Positions 35,801 through 45,376 of a stretch of 64,000 nucleotides of DNA are shown piece by piece. Position numbers and translations under genes: made by a program. Within the stretch, counting starts at the first letter, position 1; the number at the start of each line of letters is the position of its first letter. The notes beneath the pieces were generated by a model. It was not told where the DNA came from. It searched no databases and saw nothing but the letters and a program-made list of their open reading frames with translations. Origin of the DNA: Hanleya hanleyi (lineage: Eukaryota > Mollusca > Polyplacophora > Lepidopleurida > Hanleyidae); the NCBI GenBank assembly GCA_036873755.1, contig JAVTVY010006765.1, positions 124,001 through 188,000 of the forward strand, read 5' to 3'.

Positions 35801-38800
35801 GTTTCTTATTTGGTGGACAATTTATTGGTATTTTAATAACCATGGATAATGAAAATATAAAAGCCTTGTAAAACTACCTCCAGATTGGCCTAGAATGTAT
35901 TGGGTTCATTCCTGAAGTCAACTTCTAAATTTAATCGAGAAGTTCTGATCAGAAATATTGCTGTTCTTACAGGGCCGACTAATCTGATCAGTAATGGATT
36001 CTTTGATGGTGGGCAGTTACGTCCCGGCACCCAGTTTATGTCATTGGAGGACTACTGTAAGGTGGAGCTTAACGACAAACGAGCCATCCTATTGGTCAAT
36101 CCACAAGTAGAGTACGTAACTTGTTTGTTGCAGTTTTTCACCAACACTGAGCGACTTTGATAAGAAACATTTCTTTAAAAAAGCAGTATTATTGATATGT
36201 AGTATCGAAACTGCTTCTCAATCAAGGAAATAAACCACTCGGTCTGCCAATGATCAAGAAGTGATGAAGCATCATTCATAGTTTCAGAAGCCTCTGTCAG
36301 TAGTATAGAACTATTGTGCATTACCAACTATCCAAGTTAAAAAATGTGTCCATATGTAATAGTTGAATTACGTCACATCTTATATGCAAATGGCCAGAAT
36401 TGTCTCAAGTCTCATACTTAAAGGTGAAATGCAAAGATTTTTAGATTCTCTTTTTTACATTTTATGTTGGTTGAACAATGATAGACCGATATTTCTATCT
36501 ACTTTGTTTGGTTTATTGTGAAGTAATTTGTCTGTTAGAAGCTTTTAACCAGTTGGTACCCGAAGCCCAGCTGGATTCTGATTTGCAAACCGTCATCGTT
36601 TATCTTTCCTTGATTGTGACGTCACATCAGACCAGCCTCGCGAAGGCTCAACGTTACAAGTATTGACGTTCAGCCAGGTGGTCTGATGTGACGTCACAAA
36701 CCAGCATCAAACAAGGGCAGATAAGCGATGTGGATTTCATTTCTAAAACTGGCGGGAATTGAGATACCAATTTTGCCGCACTTTTCCAAAGCTACTAGGA
36801 AACAAAATACTTCAAATAAAACCAAACGAAGTAAATAGACTGATAGTTACAACATTAGCTAACCCATGGAGAGCATAAAAACAAAAATCTGAAAACCTTT
36901 GCATTTCACCTTTAAGATATGAAACATTTCACTTTGAACAGTCCAGCAACTCTACAGCAACAGTCTGACCTCGAGTTGAAGCAAGATGCATCCAAAACGA
37001 GCATCTCTGGAAAATCATCGAGGACGGGGAGGGATTCAAAATCGTGAGTATTATACAAAACGTCTGCCTCGTTCAGGCAAAAAATACTTCATGCATAATG
37101 ATTATTAATTTTGAAAATATACATCATATTTTTTTATTATTTTTCTGCTTTATATTTAAGGTTTGCCATGTTTACTTGTTATGCTTTAATGTTATGGTGA
37201 ATTCCATTGTAATGGAAATACATTGTACATGGAACACATGTCTGGTATGATTGTATTCACAAGAACTAGGGTCTTTGTGTTTACCTCTGATCAACGACAA
37301 GTTTCATCAGTAAACCTGCCTTTGCTAGACAATGTTTCATGACCAAAAGATATACAAGTAAAGTATTTTTGTTCAAATTTTTCTTAGGGTATATGGGTGA
37401 GTATCAATTTTATGTCCCAAAATAACCCCTCTAATGTTGTTTGGAGAGATCATTGTGTGTTGTACAATGACCATAGCTGCTGTAAGTTCCATGAACATTA
37501 TCTAGTTACTGGTGACAGAGGATGTAATATGGATAGTCCTCATTCCAAGTACTCAAAATTACACTCCCATGCAATATCGCAAAGACTGCACATGAAGAAA
37601 TGAACGGCTGAATCATACCTTGTCTTCATGACTTTGGACCCCTGTCACCAGTTACACTGATTTTCCTGCGAGACTTACGGCCCTTTTGGTGAAATGACAT
37701 CTATTTAGAAATGATATATTTCTTTTAGATACTAGTAGATAATAAATTCAACTGAACAACATGTTGGAGTGCATTGCAAATATCAGCCCCAATTACCTGT
37801 GACAAGTGGAAGATTTAAACAGAAACATTGCATAATGTGGAATAATCTTTCTTTCGTCGTGATATAACTGAAATATTGTTGAAAGCGACGTTAAATTCTA
37901 TTCACTCACTCACTCAGTTATTCTGCAAATACCCAAAGCCATTTACAAGTAAGGTGTTGTATGTAGTATTAAATGTTGTGTGTAGATAATGTTAGGCAGC
38001 TTGAACTAACCAGTGGTGATGACCAGTACAGTTTCATTGTTATCAGACTGTGACAACCAAATTAAACATATCAAACAAATGACAAAACAGCTAACTGGAA
38101 TAATCAAGATTGAATTGACAGAAATCTCAACTGGCCCGACTAACCTGTTTACTGGCCTTCAGAGTTCAGTGGTGTAAATACAAACTGCTGTGGTACATAT
38201 ATATATGTAATTTACTAATTGTACTCTTCTGTAGATGTAGCATCCTCTAATATCATGGATACTTGGTAAACATATTACACTGATGATATCATTAACCGAA
38301 CTGTTTTCTCACACTTGCTCATCAGCTTTTTATATGCTTCAAAATTGCACCAGAACATGCAATATTCTACTGTATTTTACTGATAATTTTAACTATTTTA
38401 CTCATATTTTTTCAATATCACCATGCCTTATTCTCAAATAAAATACAATTTAACAGATATCAGTATGTAGTCCACAGTTCACATTTTCCCAACTTCATGT
38501 CGCATATCAAATCGCTGGTATACATAATGCTTGTATAATTATCTTGAAAGATGCATTTTTGATGAAATCATATCCCTGGTAGCTTAATCAGTTCCAGTTA
38601 TCCGTAAACTCTTCACAGTAAAACCAAGGCCCAAAGAGAGAAAGAAGAGAAGCAGAGGGAGGAGGAAATGCAGGCCCAGTTACAGAAGGATTTGGAGGAG
38701 TCGGAGAATAAACCGTTCACAGCCCCTCCTGATCCTCTTCTCCTCAAACAGATAGATGAGGTCACAGACAGGATACAGCCTCTCCCCTCCACCAGGGAAC

Positions 38801-41800
38801 AAGTCATTGCCTTAGCACAGTATGTTCTTTTGGGGGTTATTTACTCAGCCACAGGCTGTGTGACACATATTATAGGTTATTGTGAGTTTCCTATGGAATT
38901 TATTTCTATAACTATTGTTTAATGCCTCTTTCAACCAGAACAAGGACTTGGGAAGGTTTATCTGCAGCTACTGGTCCATCTATAGGGATGACATCTGTAT
39001 TATGTTTCAGCCAAGACTGTGTGACCTAACAGTCTCTAGAACAGTTGCCTTTATGATGATGGTATATATGCTGGCCCTCTTTGCATGCGTGCTTTTCTTT
39101 GCTCAGCATAAATTTGATCTCTCACAGTGGAATTCTGCTGTCACAACAATTTCAAGGTCCAGGGGAGGTAATTAGACCCAGTTATTCCCCCTGCTGTGAC
39201 TTGAACGCAGAAGATAGATCATATATTGGATTTCTTCAGAGGGAGTCATCTCCAATGCTTAGAGAGCCCATTATTGAGCTGTTCAACATAGGAAAATAAC
39301 ATACGGTTGGAGCTGAAAGGGGGTCGTTAGTACCCAAAGGGGGTCGTTAGTACCCAAAGGGGGTCGTTAGTACCCAAAGGACCCGCTCTGGCTGACCTTG
39401 ATATTGCTTTGACTTGAACACTGAAGATAGATTTGTATATATATCAGAATAATAAGCTAGTCTTTGTTTACTTTCATAAGATGCCAAGTATACATATGAT
39501 CCCTTAATAAAGACTGTCTTCTTCCCTTCAGGTATGTTTCTGATAAGATGGGTGGAGCCATAGAGAGAGGTCAGGTGTCGAACTTCAGCTGGGAGCTGCC
39601 AATCAGTCAGATCAAGTTTGAGCTGAAATCAAACGTTATTCCTCTTGGGAAAATAAAAACTGGAATTCACTTCCACCGAGCTCTACTTTTTAAGGTACAG
39701 TCATGGTTTTATCAGATACATAAGTTAGAGCTATCAAACGAATGAAAGATCTGTAAATTATTCATTCATTCACATTTGCATGAAAATTGGGCATAGAAAC
39801 TAATTTCTGGTTAGAGTGTTTGTGTATCACCAATTTTTCAAATGACATGAAACTCATGTTGATAATATTACCACATATAACATGAGAACCATGCAGTTTT
39901 GTGTTCTGTTTTTATGTGTCAGATTTATATTTATGTCAGTGACTGGTATGAAGGATATTGTGACAACAATTGAGTGGTATTATAGCTTAATTTTGCTTTA
40001 CTGAAGACCAAGAAAGATGATCACAACATGTTATAGTTCCTTTGATAAGGCGAAGAAGATTGCATTATTACTTAATTTCATCGTGTATGAAAACCCCTTC
40101 CAGACTTTGGCAGATAAGATAGCTGTGTCCTGCTCGCTGGTGAGAGGGGAGTATAACAGAGCCTGGAATGATGTCTTACTGCCAGATGACACTGACAGCG
40201 TAGGTATTCAATAAATATGGGTTTAAGTCATGTGACTATATTAGGGATATTAGACTGGGAACCAGCATGCTACTCGCCACAAGTCTACACCAACTTTTTT
40301 ATCAGTACATGTATAGTTATTTTCATTTCTGCGATATCTTGATGTTCCTCCCATCCGTGGGGTTCCCGGGTGTGAAAAGGAATATGACACAATGTCATGA
40401 TATGACAGAAATATAATTGAAAGTTACGTATGTTAAATAATGCTCACTCACTCTTGATGTTCCAATAAGCAGACCTCTCTCCAGACTCTCATAACAGTTT
40501 AGTTTTTATACACTCCTCAATTTTGATGGGACATATTATGGTATGGTAGCATCCATCCATTCAGTAAGTTTTCTTGTGAAGGCAACACATCAAGGAGTTT
40601 TTGCTTGATTATTAAAAAATTCTGCATTTTCTACCAAGTTATGCTCCTGGATTGTCAAAAGACTTTTTCCATCAGCTACATTTTCCTGTGAATGCAATTT
40701 TGCATTTTTCTGGATTCTTTCAAAATTTGACGTGTGCATGTGACCCTTCCCAGGTCCTCCGACTTGTGTCAAAAACATTTCATTTTTATCTCGCCTTTTC
40801 AGAAGTGCACATGTACACCTGTACATAGAAAGTTTTCTGCAGTTGTCACCTGTCAATGGATGATTCTGAAACTTGGTACACGTTCTCATGATTCTTTTGT
40901 TTAGCGAAAGTGCACATGTATACACGTACACAGAAAGTTTGCTGCATTTGTCAGCTGTCAATGGAGGCTTATGAAACTTGATAAACATGTTTCTTATGAT
41001 TAGAGGATGTACCTGTGCTATTTATGAAATGAAATATTAATAGCATGAAAATATTTTCAAACATAGGATGGAGCCTGAATCATCCTGAAATCATCACTAT
41101 CAATTACCCATTTGTTTTGAATAGAATATCATTACTATCACATAATCGATCACCTGATGTGATGATTATCTCCTTAGATTCCCTTTATTGCAGCCCCATG
41201 GGGCTCCAGGGGATTGACCTGGGGTGTCATTGTGCACATCCCAGGTCAGGGTAAGAATTTAAGGGCCTCTGCTCCCCAGACAGCTTGTCATAAGAGGCGA
41301 CTACCTGTGACACGCATGGGGTTCCTGAGTGTAGAAAGGAATATGGCCTACCCGTGGGATACCAGTTGTAATAAGCAAAAAACGCTACTCGTAGGGGAAA
41401 ACCTAATAAGAAATTCTTTATTTTGAGAGGGTGACACAATCAGTTAACATAACTGTTCGTCCTTGAGGCCCTCAAATAATAAAAATGAAATACATGTACT
41501 AAGCTAATGCATGGCATACAGAAATTTTAGCTGAACATATTTACAAATTTACAATTTCAAAACGTCATGATATGACTGAAACATTGTTGAAAGTGATGTT
41601 GAATCATAATCACTCGCACCTTTATTGTACATTGTTCCAAACCATTAACCATATTTGTCTCCTATTTTTCTCTTTTTCTGGGTTCAGCCATGTCTACTGT
41701 GTATGTTCAAGGAAGTATCTTGGAATCAAATGAACTATGTTTACCTATAGTATTCCTTGGTGAAATCCCAAATTTTAATAACAAGCCTGACTATAGTAGT

Positions 41801-41980
41801 ATTAAGATTTTTGAACAATACAGATGTAACATTTAGAAAATTTATACATTCTCACTTTTCCCTTTCCAGCCATCGGAGCCCAAATTTCCTCCCAAGTTAT
41901 TTGTTGTCGATTTGGTTCATGAGCCTGGCAGACTGCTCTCAGCGGATTCCATAGAAGCCATCAATTACCAGAAATTATGA
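23764..41980 (+). CDS. ARMC3: Armadillo repeat-containing protein 3 (ARMC3), 21 coding exons, complete
   Basis: Joined exons: 23764-23811, 25374-25491, 25798-25923, 26074-26145, 27515-27690, 27989-28115, 30637-30776, 31515-31662, 32050-32163, 32617-32769, 33049-33157, 33506-33682, 34268-34340, 34779-34915, 35196-35320, 35973-36111, 36942-37043, 38619-38819, 39532-39694, 40104-40199, 41870-41980. All introns are GT-AG and phases agree, giving 2655 nt and 884 residues (the human protein is about 870). The N-terminus MGKKVKKDEKPPPDDV is the conserved ARMC3 start. ARM repeats span roughly residues 20-575 (e.g. VLMLDSPEEEVLSKACESL, GGIEPLVRCLSSPDPDVQKNS). A Lys/Glu-rich insert lies at about 286-336 and a charged linker at about 660-740. 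The C-terminal EDR1/CTR1/ARMC3 peptidase-like domain runs about 745-884 (VSCSLVRGEYNRAWNDV). In vertebrates ARMC3 is expressed in testis and ciliated cells and is needed for sperm function; the same role is inferred here. Confidence 0.95.
24756..25370 (-). mobile_element. 5'-truncated LINE (3' end of ORF2) in ARMC3 intron 1
   Basis: On the minus strand the frame reads SRLSCHLLEVETGRY-like text, then RLCPICQSGVEDEAH, a CCHC-type zinc knuckle seen after the RT domain in several non-LTR clades. After a one-base frameshift near 25110 it reads LLTCNFYSQSRKELFDS and onward to SHHNTSSADK and a stop. The 3' end carries an AATTC-type simple tail (about 24756-24775). The 5' truncation point lies within a few bases of the exon 2 acceptor. 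Confidence 0.8.
25374..25491 (+). CDS. ARMC3: ARMC3 coding exon 2
   Basis: Residues 17-56, first ARM helix pair (FDTLQVESRQATTAVLMLD onward to YKFAEK). Acceptor TATTTTCAG, donor GTAAGT, ends phase 1. The acceptor lies next to a truncated LINE. Confidence 0.93.
25798..25923 (+). CDS. ARMC3: ARMC3 coding exon 3
   Basis: Residues 56-98, ARM repeat (NLLDLGAVDRLLKLIQHED). Acceptor GTTTCAG, donor GTAAGA, phase 1. Confidence 0.93.
26074..26145 (+). CDS. ARMC3: ARMC3 coding exon 4
   Basis: Residues 98-122 (DVRKILRKQEDAVPAIINLL), phase 1. Acceptor CTGTTTCAG, donor GTAAGC. Confidence 0.92.
26640..26996 (+). mobile_element. LINE 3'-end fragment in ARMC3 intron 4
   Basis: The frame DWNNLPPMLKSIQSLSLFKA then KLKTHLLQL and stop (26778-26780) is the familiar C-terminal signature of jockey/CR1-type LINE ORF2. 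It is followed by about 215 bp of 3' UTR ending with a short CTTCAAACCTCAAACTT tail. Confidence 0.7.
27283..27378 (+). repeat. Minisatellite, 3 x 32 bp, ARMC3 intron 4
   Basis: Three consecutive identical copies of a 32-bp unit beginning AATACACTATAGATATCAG and ending GTTAGTCAACG. Perfect identity suggests recent expansion. Confidence 0.95.
27515..27690 (+). CDS. ARMC3: ARMC3 coding exon 5
   Basis: Residues 122-180, the most typical ARM repeat of the protein (GGIEPLVRCLSSPDPDVQKN). Acceptor TTCATCAG, donor GTGAGT, phase 0. Confidence 0.94.
27989..28115 (+). CDS. ARMC3: ARMC3 coding exon 6
   Basis: Residues 181-223 (DYQTRSSIRDCDGLRPMLEL onward). Acceptor TCCTGCAG, donor GTCAGT, phase 1. Confidence 0.93.
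28530..28640 (+). repeat. Left copy of ~110-bp direct repeat flanking intron 6 element
   Basis: The block 'cctgaaacctgatgatttagg' to 'caattaaatggctggtg' recurs at 30027-30145 with a few differences. The pair brackets the 28652-30002 element. Confidence 0.8.
28652..30002 (+). mobile_element. Tandem-unit TIR element in ARMC3 intron 6
   Basis: It starts AGCTCATCTGG and ends CCAGATGAGCT (inverted repeats). After a GGGCCGAAGGCCC hairpin and GTCCGTCGTCCGTC repeats come about eight units of ~120-145 bp: 'ctactgcatggatctttctca', 'aatttggtacacaggtt', 'tggggtctagttgtgcaaga', 'ccaatatggccaccaggcgg', 'ccatcttggatttcccc'. ORFs across it are repeat shadows. The AGCTCA/C-CTGG start is a frequent mollusc repeat end. 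Confidence 0.75.
30027..30145 (+). repeat. Right copy of ~110-bp direct repeat flanking intron 6 element
   Basis: Matches 28530-28640. Too long to be a target-site duplication, so it implies a segmental duplication or insertion into one of two tandem copies. Confidence 0.8.
30637..30776 (+). CDS. ARMC3: ARMC3 coding exon 7
   Basis: Residues 223-269 (ENRSMLRELDGITQLVEFV; HVQAVLVLSSLLEDTESLE). Acceptor TTGTTTAG, donor GTGAGT, phase 0. Confidence 0.93.
31021..31487. mobile_element. TTAA-flanked MITE, 467 bp, ARMC3 intron 7
   Basis: Ends AGGTGAACTG(A)AAAGCTTT and AAAGCTTTGCAGTTCACCT, flanked by TTAA at 31017-31020 and 31488-31491. A central inverted repeat includes 'gtggtcc(t/c)c' arms and a TGACGTCA site. 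Termini resemble those of the transposon at 11832 (AGGTSAA). Confidence 0.85.
31515..31662 (+). CDS. ARMC3: ARMC3 coding exon 8, Lys-rich insert
   Basis: Residues 270-319. The first 15 finish an ARM helix (KIKETGGLKKLVALITD). The rest is low-complexity Pro/Gly/Lys (KPPPEDESKAKGGG, KKAGSRAGKKSAKGD), absent from the vertebrate protein as I remember it. Acceptor TTCTCTAG, donor GTAAGT, phase 1. Confidence 0.9.
32050..32163 (+). CDS. ARMC3: ARMC3 coding exon 9, Lys/Glu-rich then ARM
   Basis: Residues 319-357: KKKEEEKEENPFGETIIP completes the insert, then PDVKMCAAKAIARSAKN resumes the ARM helix. Acceptor TTCACAG, donor GTACAG, phase 1. Confidence 0.9.
32617..32769 (+). CDS. ARMC3: ARMC3 coding exon 10
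   Basis: Residues 357-408 (ENRKILHEQEAEKMLIHLLS; VQTAAALALAVMCENL). Acceptor GTCTTCAG, donor GTGAGC, phase 1. Confidence 0.93.
33049..33157 (+). CDS. ARMC3: ARMC3 coding exon 11
   Basis: Residues 408-444, canonical ARM repeat (GLPPLIKLLGSDVGAVKEAV; LALANLTNANAVN). Acceptor TTCTCCAG, donor GTATGT, phase 2. Confidence 0.94.
33506..33682 (+). CDS. ARMC3: ARMC3 coding exon 12
   Basis: Residues 444-503 (NGLEPLTGLLADSQEGAVAH; ACVLTNLAQDEALR). Acceptor GATCCACAG, donor GTGAGT, phase 2. Confidence 0.94.
34268..34340 (+). CDS. ARMC3: ARMC3 coding exon 13
   Basis: Residues 503-527 (NATVQAKAALAMAAYVCDAD). Acceptor TTTTCCAG, donor GTAAGA, phase 0. Confidence 0.93.
34397..34520 (+). mobile_element. SINE fragment, ARMC3 intron 13
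   Basis: Contains 'acttgtcataagaggtgacta' and 'gggattcctgggtgtgaaaag', shared with the pieces at 40360 and 41280. The match is to a mollusc SINE body as remembered; the tRNA-like head is not resolved. Confidence 0.5.
34779..34915 (+). CDS. ARMC3: ARMC3 coding exon 14
   Basis: Residues 528-573, last strong ARM repeat (GGGLEPLIPLLTSGNDEVRR; NAAWAITVAGVDEPTATEIC). Donor GTAAAT, phase 2. Confidence 0.94.
35025..35092 (-). mobile_element. SINE 3' tail, ARMC3 intron 14
   Basis: On the minus strand it reads GTTGAAAGCGACGATAAATCC then AATTCACTCACTCACGCAC, the tail type also present at 37850. Confidence 0.6.
35196..35320 (+). CDS. ARMC3: ARMC3 coding exon 15
   Basis: Residues 573-615 (GLEILQEIQLSTSRQNAFAG; LLDSNLSAKYALTGKL). 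Acceptor ACATTTCAG, donor GTAAGA, phase 1. Confidence 0.93.
35973..36111 (+). CDS. ARMC3: ARMC3 coding exon 16
   Basis: Residues 615-661 (NLISNGFFDGGQLRPGTQFM; KRAILLVNPQVE), a conserved ARMC3 segment after the solenoid. Acceptor CTTACAG, donor GTACGT, phase 2. Confidence 0.92.
36422..36911. mobile_element. TTAA-flanked MITE, 490 bp, ARMC3 intron 16
   Basis: Ends AGGTGAAATGCAAAG and CTTTGCATTTCACCT, flanked by TTAA (36418-36421 and 36912-36915). The centre contains an inverted pair GTGACGTCACATCAGACCA / TGGTCTGATGTGACGTCAC (about 36616-36700). It ends 30 bp before exon 17. Confidence 0.85.
36942..37043 (+). CDS. ARMC3: ARMC3 coding exon 17
   Basis: Residues 661-695, Ser/Lys-rich linker (DLELKQDASKTSISGKSSRT). 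Assigned from frame and splice sites (acceptor TTTGAACAG, donor GTGAGT, phase 2), with weak conservation. A TTAA MITE ends about 30 bp before the acceptor. Confidence 0.8.
37845..37917 (+). mobile_element. SINE 3' tail, ARMC3 intron 17
   Basis: The tail 'ataactgaaatattgttgaa', 'agcgacgttaaattctattc', CACTCACTCACTC is the characteristic 3' end of an abundant mollusc SINE family. The rest of intron 17 (37044-38618) is AT-rich and featureless to my reading. Confidence 0.6.
38619..38819 (+). CDS. ARMC3: ARMC3 coding exon 18
   Basis: Residues 695-762: a Glu/Lys/Gln helix (KAQREKEEKQREEEMQAQLQ), then PPDPLLLKQIDEVTDRIQPL, entering the peptidase-like domain. Acceptor TTCACAG, donor GTATGT, phase 2. 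Confidence 0.92.
39319..39378 (+). repeat. Minisatellite, 3 x 20 bp, ARMC3 intron 18
   Basis: Three perfect copies of GGGGGTCGTTAGTACCCAAA. Confidence 0.95.
39532..39694 (+). CDS. ARMC3: ARMC3 coding exon 19
   Basis: Residues 762-816 (YVSDKMGGAIERGQVSNFSW; ELKSNVIPLGKIKTG; FHRALLFK), highly conserved core of the EDR1/CTR1/ARMC3 domain. Acceptor CCCTTCAG, donor GTACAG, phase 0. Confidence 0.95.
40104..40199 (+). CDS. ARMC3: ARMC3 coding exon 20
   Basis: Residues 817-848 (TLADKIAVSCSLVRGEYNRA; WNDVLLPDD). It holds the conserved Cys of CSLVRGEY found in this peptidase-like family. Acceptor CCTTCCAG, donor GTAGGT, phase 0. Confidence 0.95.
40340..40453 (+). mobile_element. SINE fragment, ARMC3 intron 20
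   Basis: 'ggggttcccgggtgtgaaaag', 'gtcatgatatgacagaaata', then a decayed GTTGAAAG-type tail and CTCACTCACTC. Confidence 0.5.
40795..40995. repeat. Two diverged ~110-bp tandem units, ARMC3 intron 20
   Basis: 'agtgcacatgtacacctgta', 'agaaagttttctgcag', 'tgtcacctgtcaatgga' and 'gaaacttggtacac' recur once about 110 bp downstream with changes. The 132-codon minus ORF across it is a shadow. Confidence 0.6.
41190..41629 (+). mobile_element. SINE-related sequence, ARMC3 intron 20
   Basis: The body at 41190-41360 contains 'catcccaggtcagggtaaga', 'cttgtcataagaggcgacta' and 'atggggttcctgagtgtaga'. The tail at 41567-41629 reads 'gtcatgatatgactgaaaca', 'ttgttgaaagtgatgttgaa'. About 200 bp of other sequence separates them, so this is one interrupted copy or two fragments. 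Confidence 0.5.
41870..41980 (+). CDS. ARMC3: ARMC3 coding exon 21 and stop
   Basis: Residues 849-884 and TGA (KLFVVDLVHEPGRLLSADSI; NYQKL end). The FVVDLVHEPG stretch matches the conserved C-terminal strand. Acceptor CTTTCCAG. Confidence 0.93.
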   Translation, partial: PSEPKFPPKLFVVDLVHEPGRLLSADSIEAINYQKL

Positions 41981-44440
41981 GCGGACATTTCACCAAATAA
42001 TGAGAGGACTTAATAATCATCAAAACTGAATGTCACGGTGAATGTGAAACAAAAACAAATTGTTTTATGACCTTGCAAGTGCTGGCTAAACTCCCTATGA
42101 AAGATCAAGGATGGACAACAGTGTTATTACAAAAACTGTATTCATTTTGTCTGTGATATTTGTATAATATTCGTCAACATGACAAATCTGTTCACAAGAA
42201 GCAATGTATTACTTTGTGTGAAGGTGAACTTGGTAGTTTATTTGCTTCAGAATAGAGCTTTTTCCCGAGAAGAATTCCTGTTAGATCACAAGAAGGAAAA
42301 GGATGTTTCACAGATGACGAAGAAAAAGTAAAGCGTCTAGCACTGAGTAAGGTTTGCTTTATGCAAAAGATCTCGAGAAAAAAATGATGATTCACTCATG
42401 AAGAAGAAATGAATGCACCTTCGTGAAGAAGATCTGCTTCACGCAAGAGCCTTGACCAGTTTAAACTAGTATTTAGCTAGTTTCTCCGTGATATATAGTT
42501 GGATGATATGCATGGTAACATTTCATTTTCTCACCTGGCCTGCTCCTGGAAGTGGTTATGAAGTATAGTCAACTATTGAAATGTTGGGCATCAAACTGAA
42601 TGGTTGAGAACGGGAGTACAGATTTGCCAACTTGTATTGAAATTTCATTCAACATATTGAAGGGACATCTGATGCTTTTGAGAAATTAGAAGTGGAACTA
42701 AACAAGATGTCTATACTAATAGGGTTCCAAGGGACTATTAGTACAACTGGCTTATACACTGTGGTCAATAGTTTATCCACCAACTGAACTTCACCATATT
42801 ATTGTGGGACTAGTGTATGTGAGAGGATGTCTTTTAAGCTGGTTCACAGAAACCAGCTCAAGAGTACACATTTCATTCAATTTCTCATAACATTAAACTG
42901 CCAATCCTGAACTTGAAAACACAATAAAAGTAGCTTGCAGCAAGACCAGATTTTGATACAGGTGTCTTATGAGGTAAACATCCAAAGATTGAACAAAATT
43001 TGAGAAATGGCCTGTCAGAGAACTCCAGAAAATTTTATTGCTGGAATATACAATCCTCCATAATATATTTCTCCTCGGGGAGTTAAAATTGCACACGGAA
43101 AAATATTCACTTTCTGAGAAAATCTTTCCACAAAATTATCTATTTCTTTGGACATAATTGAGGAAAACTTACTAGTACAATATAGCTAAAATCATTGAGG
43201 TAGGGTAACAAATGGAATGTTTTGTAAATCTTTATTTTTCCAACATTATTGTGCAGTTATGTTTTGGACATAAACTGTTGCCATTTTAAACCAAAATGTC
43301 ACCCAAATTGTATCTCAATTCATTGCATACGAATAGCAGGAATTATTCCGAGATTTCGAGAAAATCCAGTCCTCTAAAAATTGTGAAAAATATAAATAAG
43401 ATTCTGCAAGTTGATAGGATGTTGAGCACCTCAGGCCCGCTGTGGTCAACGTAACGTGTATCCTTCCTTTGTGACATCGTTCCACCATCTACTTGCGTGA
43501 TGGCGACCGCAATGATGACTGAATAGATTCCACATCTGTAGGACAGTAGATTGTTGTCTGTCAGAGCATGTGTAACGATAATTACACCATACAAACTGGA
43601 CTGATAAACATTCTCTGTACTGGACAGTGGCTCCATCTATTGATATCACAAACTTTTGAAAGCTCTCAAGACTTGCATTGTATGCATACTTGTGAAGAAG
43701 CTGTCAGTGTGGTCAATGATAATGGGAAATGGAATCAACTGAAGACATCGAGACGTTTTTATGCAAATAGAATGTATTATCATACCCACTCACATCCCCT
43801 AACAATTCCACCTTTCTCCCCACTTCTTGCTCTTCAATGCCTCTGCTATTACAACATACCTAAAGCCTTCATAGAACTACATGTAGTTTATACTGACCTT
43901 CTCAATGGTTCTGAAGGGTTGTATGTTTATCCCTATATCCAAACATATGCACTTACGAAATTGACATGTCCATTTACTGTTTTCTTGTTTGTGACATTTT
44001 GGCTAGTTGACACCAGTGTTTGGATGACCGCCCTCAGGGTCTCTGTTGGTGTATATATCATGAACACAAACTGCAAAGTACTGCACTTTCAAAGGATTTG
44101 TCAGTGAAACTATTGAGCAATTTCTTGTTAATGTTATTTGTAGTCCTCCTACTGTAAACTAACTTCCAAGTATTTTCTACCAGTACATTTGGTTGATGTG
44201 TATTTTTGATAGCAAGTTGCAAAGTACAAGGTTTTTTCCTGTTTCGAGGATAATTTCTGTGCCTTGTGTCAACATTCCAACTGAATTGTTTGAACATTAT
44301 TTATAGATTTCCATTCCGGTATTGTACAGTTGAGATCGAGTTGTTAATATAAACATATATTTCTATATCTCTTTTTGTATATACTTTTTTCCCCATATAA
44401 CTTTCTTTGTAAATAAATCACTGTACATGATTTATGCAAA
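41981..44440 (+). other. ARMC3: Probable ARMC3 3' UTR and downstream flank
   Basis: No gene is recognised after the ARMC3 stop. A 179-codon ORF at 43568-44107 has no known domain and biased composition (many Tyr, His, Cys) and is left uncalled. AATAAA occurs at 42923 and 44412. The UTR length is an inference. Confidence 0.4.
44412..44417 (+). terminator. ARMC3: Candidate poly(A) signal for ARMC3
   Basis: AATAAA followed about 35-45 bases later by GT-rich TTGTTTTGTTGTGTT, the usual downstream element. The alternative AATAAA at 42923 lacks a clear GT-rich follow-up, but would give a shorter UTR. Confidence 0.4.
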
Positions 44441-45069
44441 TTCATTGTTTTGTTGTGTTCAGTTGGGTAAATAGTCAATCTTGACGGAAAAGACGGTTCT
44501 ATGTAGCCAACCTTATCTCATGAACCCCAACGGCTGTAATGAGCTGCCATGCGAATTGCGTGTGTAAACACAAATTATGTGGTAGCGGAAAATGTCATAA
44601 AACATGAATTTCTGCCTTAATTAACTGTGAAAATTACTTGGATTAAATAAATATAATTTAATGTTGTCGATGGTATTTTAATTAGTCCATAAAATGTTTC
44701 GTGATCGGCAGAGAGCGGTTTTGGAGTTCACTTAATTTTGCAGACGCGATGGTGGCCGTGGAAAATAGGGACGCTTTTTAAAAAGTCCTTGTCTTGCATG
44801 ATCTCTTAGGATGTGAGCCAGTCGGTTTTTCTCTTTCAATTTGGTCTTAAAATTTTCGTAATTTCTCACAGAATATGACCAGGGTACCAGCTTTATTAAA
44901 ACGTACAACATTTTTTTTCGTCTCCCGTTTTGTGGCGATTTTGCGTGACCTCGAAAGCTGTCTCCGGTGAGAATGACCGAGCTGGTAGTGGCAGTCCATT
45001 ATTTGAATGTTCGCGTCACTGTTCTGGCTGATATATGAATAAAAATTGTACTGGCTCATGTCGAAATCC
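44441..45069. other. Intergenic spacer, nothing recognised
   Basis: Sequence between the likely ARMC3 transcript end and the DIRS element. No ORF or repeat supported. Confidence 0.5.
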
Positions 45070-45376
45070 CCAATTTATGGCCCAAACCTACACCTGCTTT
45101 GATTTATACAATACAAACGTTAAACGAAAGTTTAAACCAAAAGTTAACTCCCCTGGGGAGTTATCCCCCAGAGGAGTAGTCTCCCTTTAGGGGAGCTCTC
45201 CCAGCTCAGCCTGGATATATAAGCCAGCTCCCAGTATACTCTTCCTCTTTTCTCGTTTGTACCTCCAGTGGTGCACGTCAGGGAGTTTGCAATACAGTGC
45301 TAGTCGTTGTTGTTCAAAGACTAGTTGTTGTTGTTCAAAGATTTGTTTATATTTGAAACATTTTCTTTCTTGAATA

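Noticed and set aside
43568..44107. 179-codon ORF downstream of ARMC3
   Set aside because: Composition is unlike a globular protein, there is no known motif, and it lies in the probable ARMC3 3' UTR.
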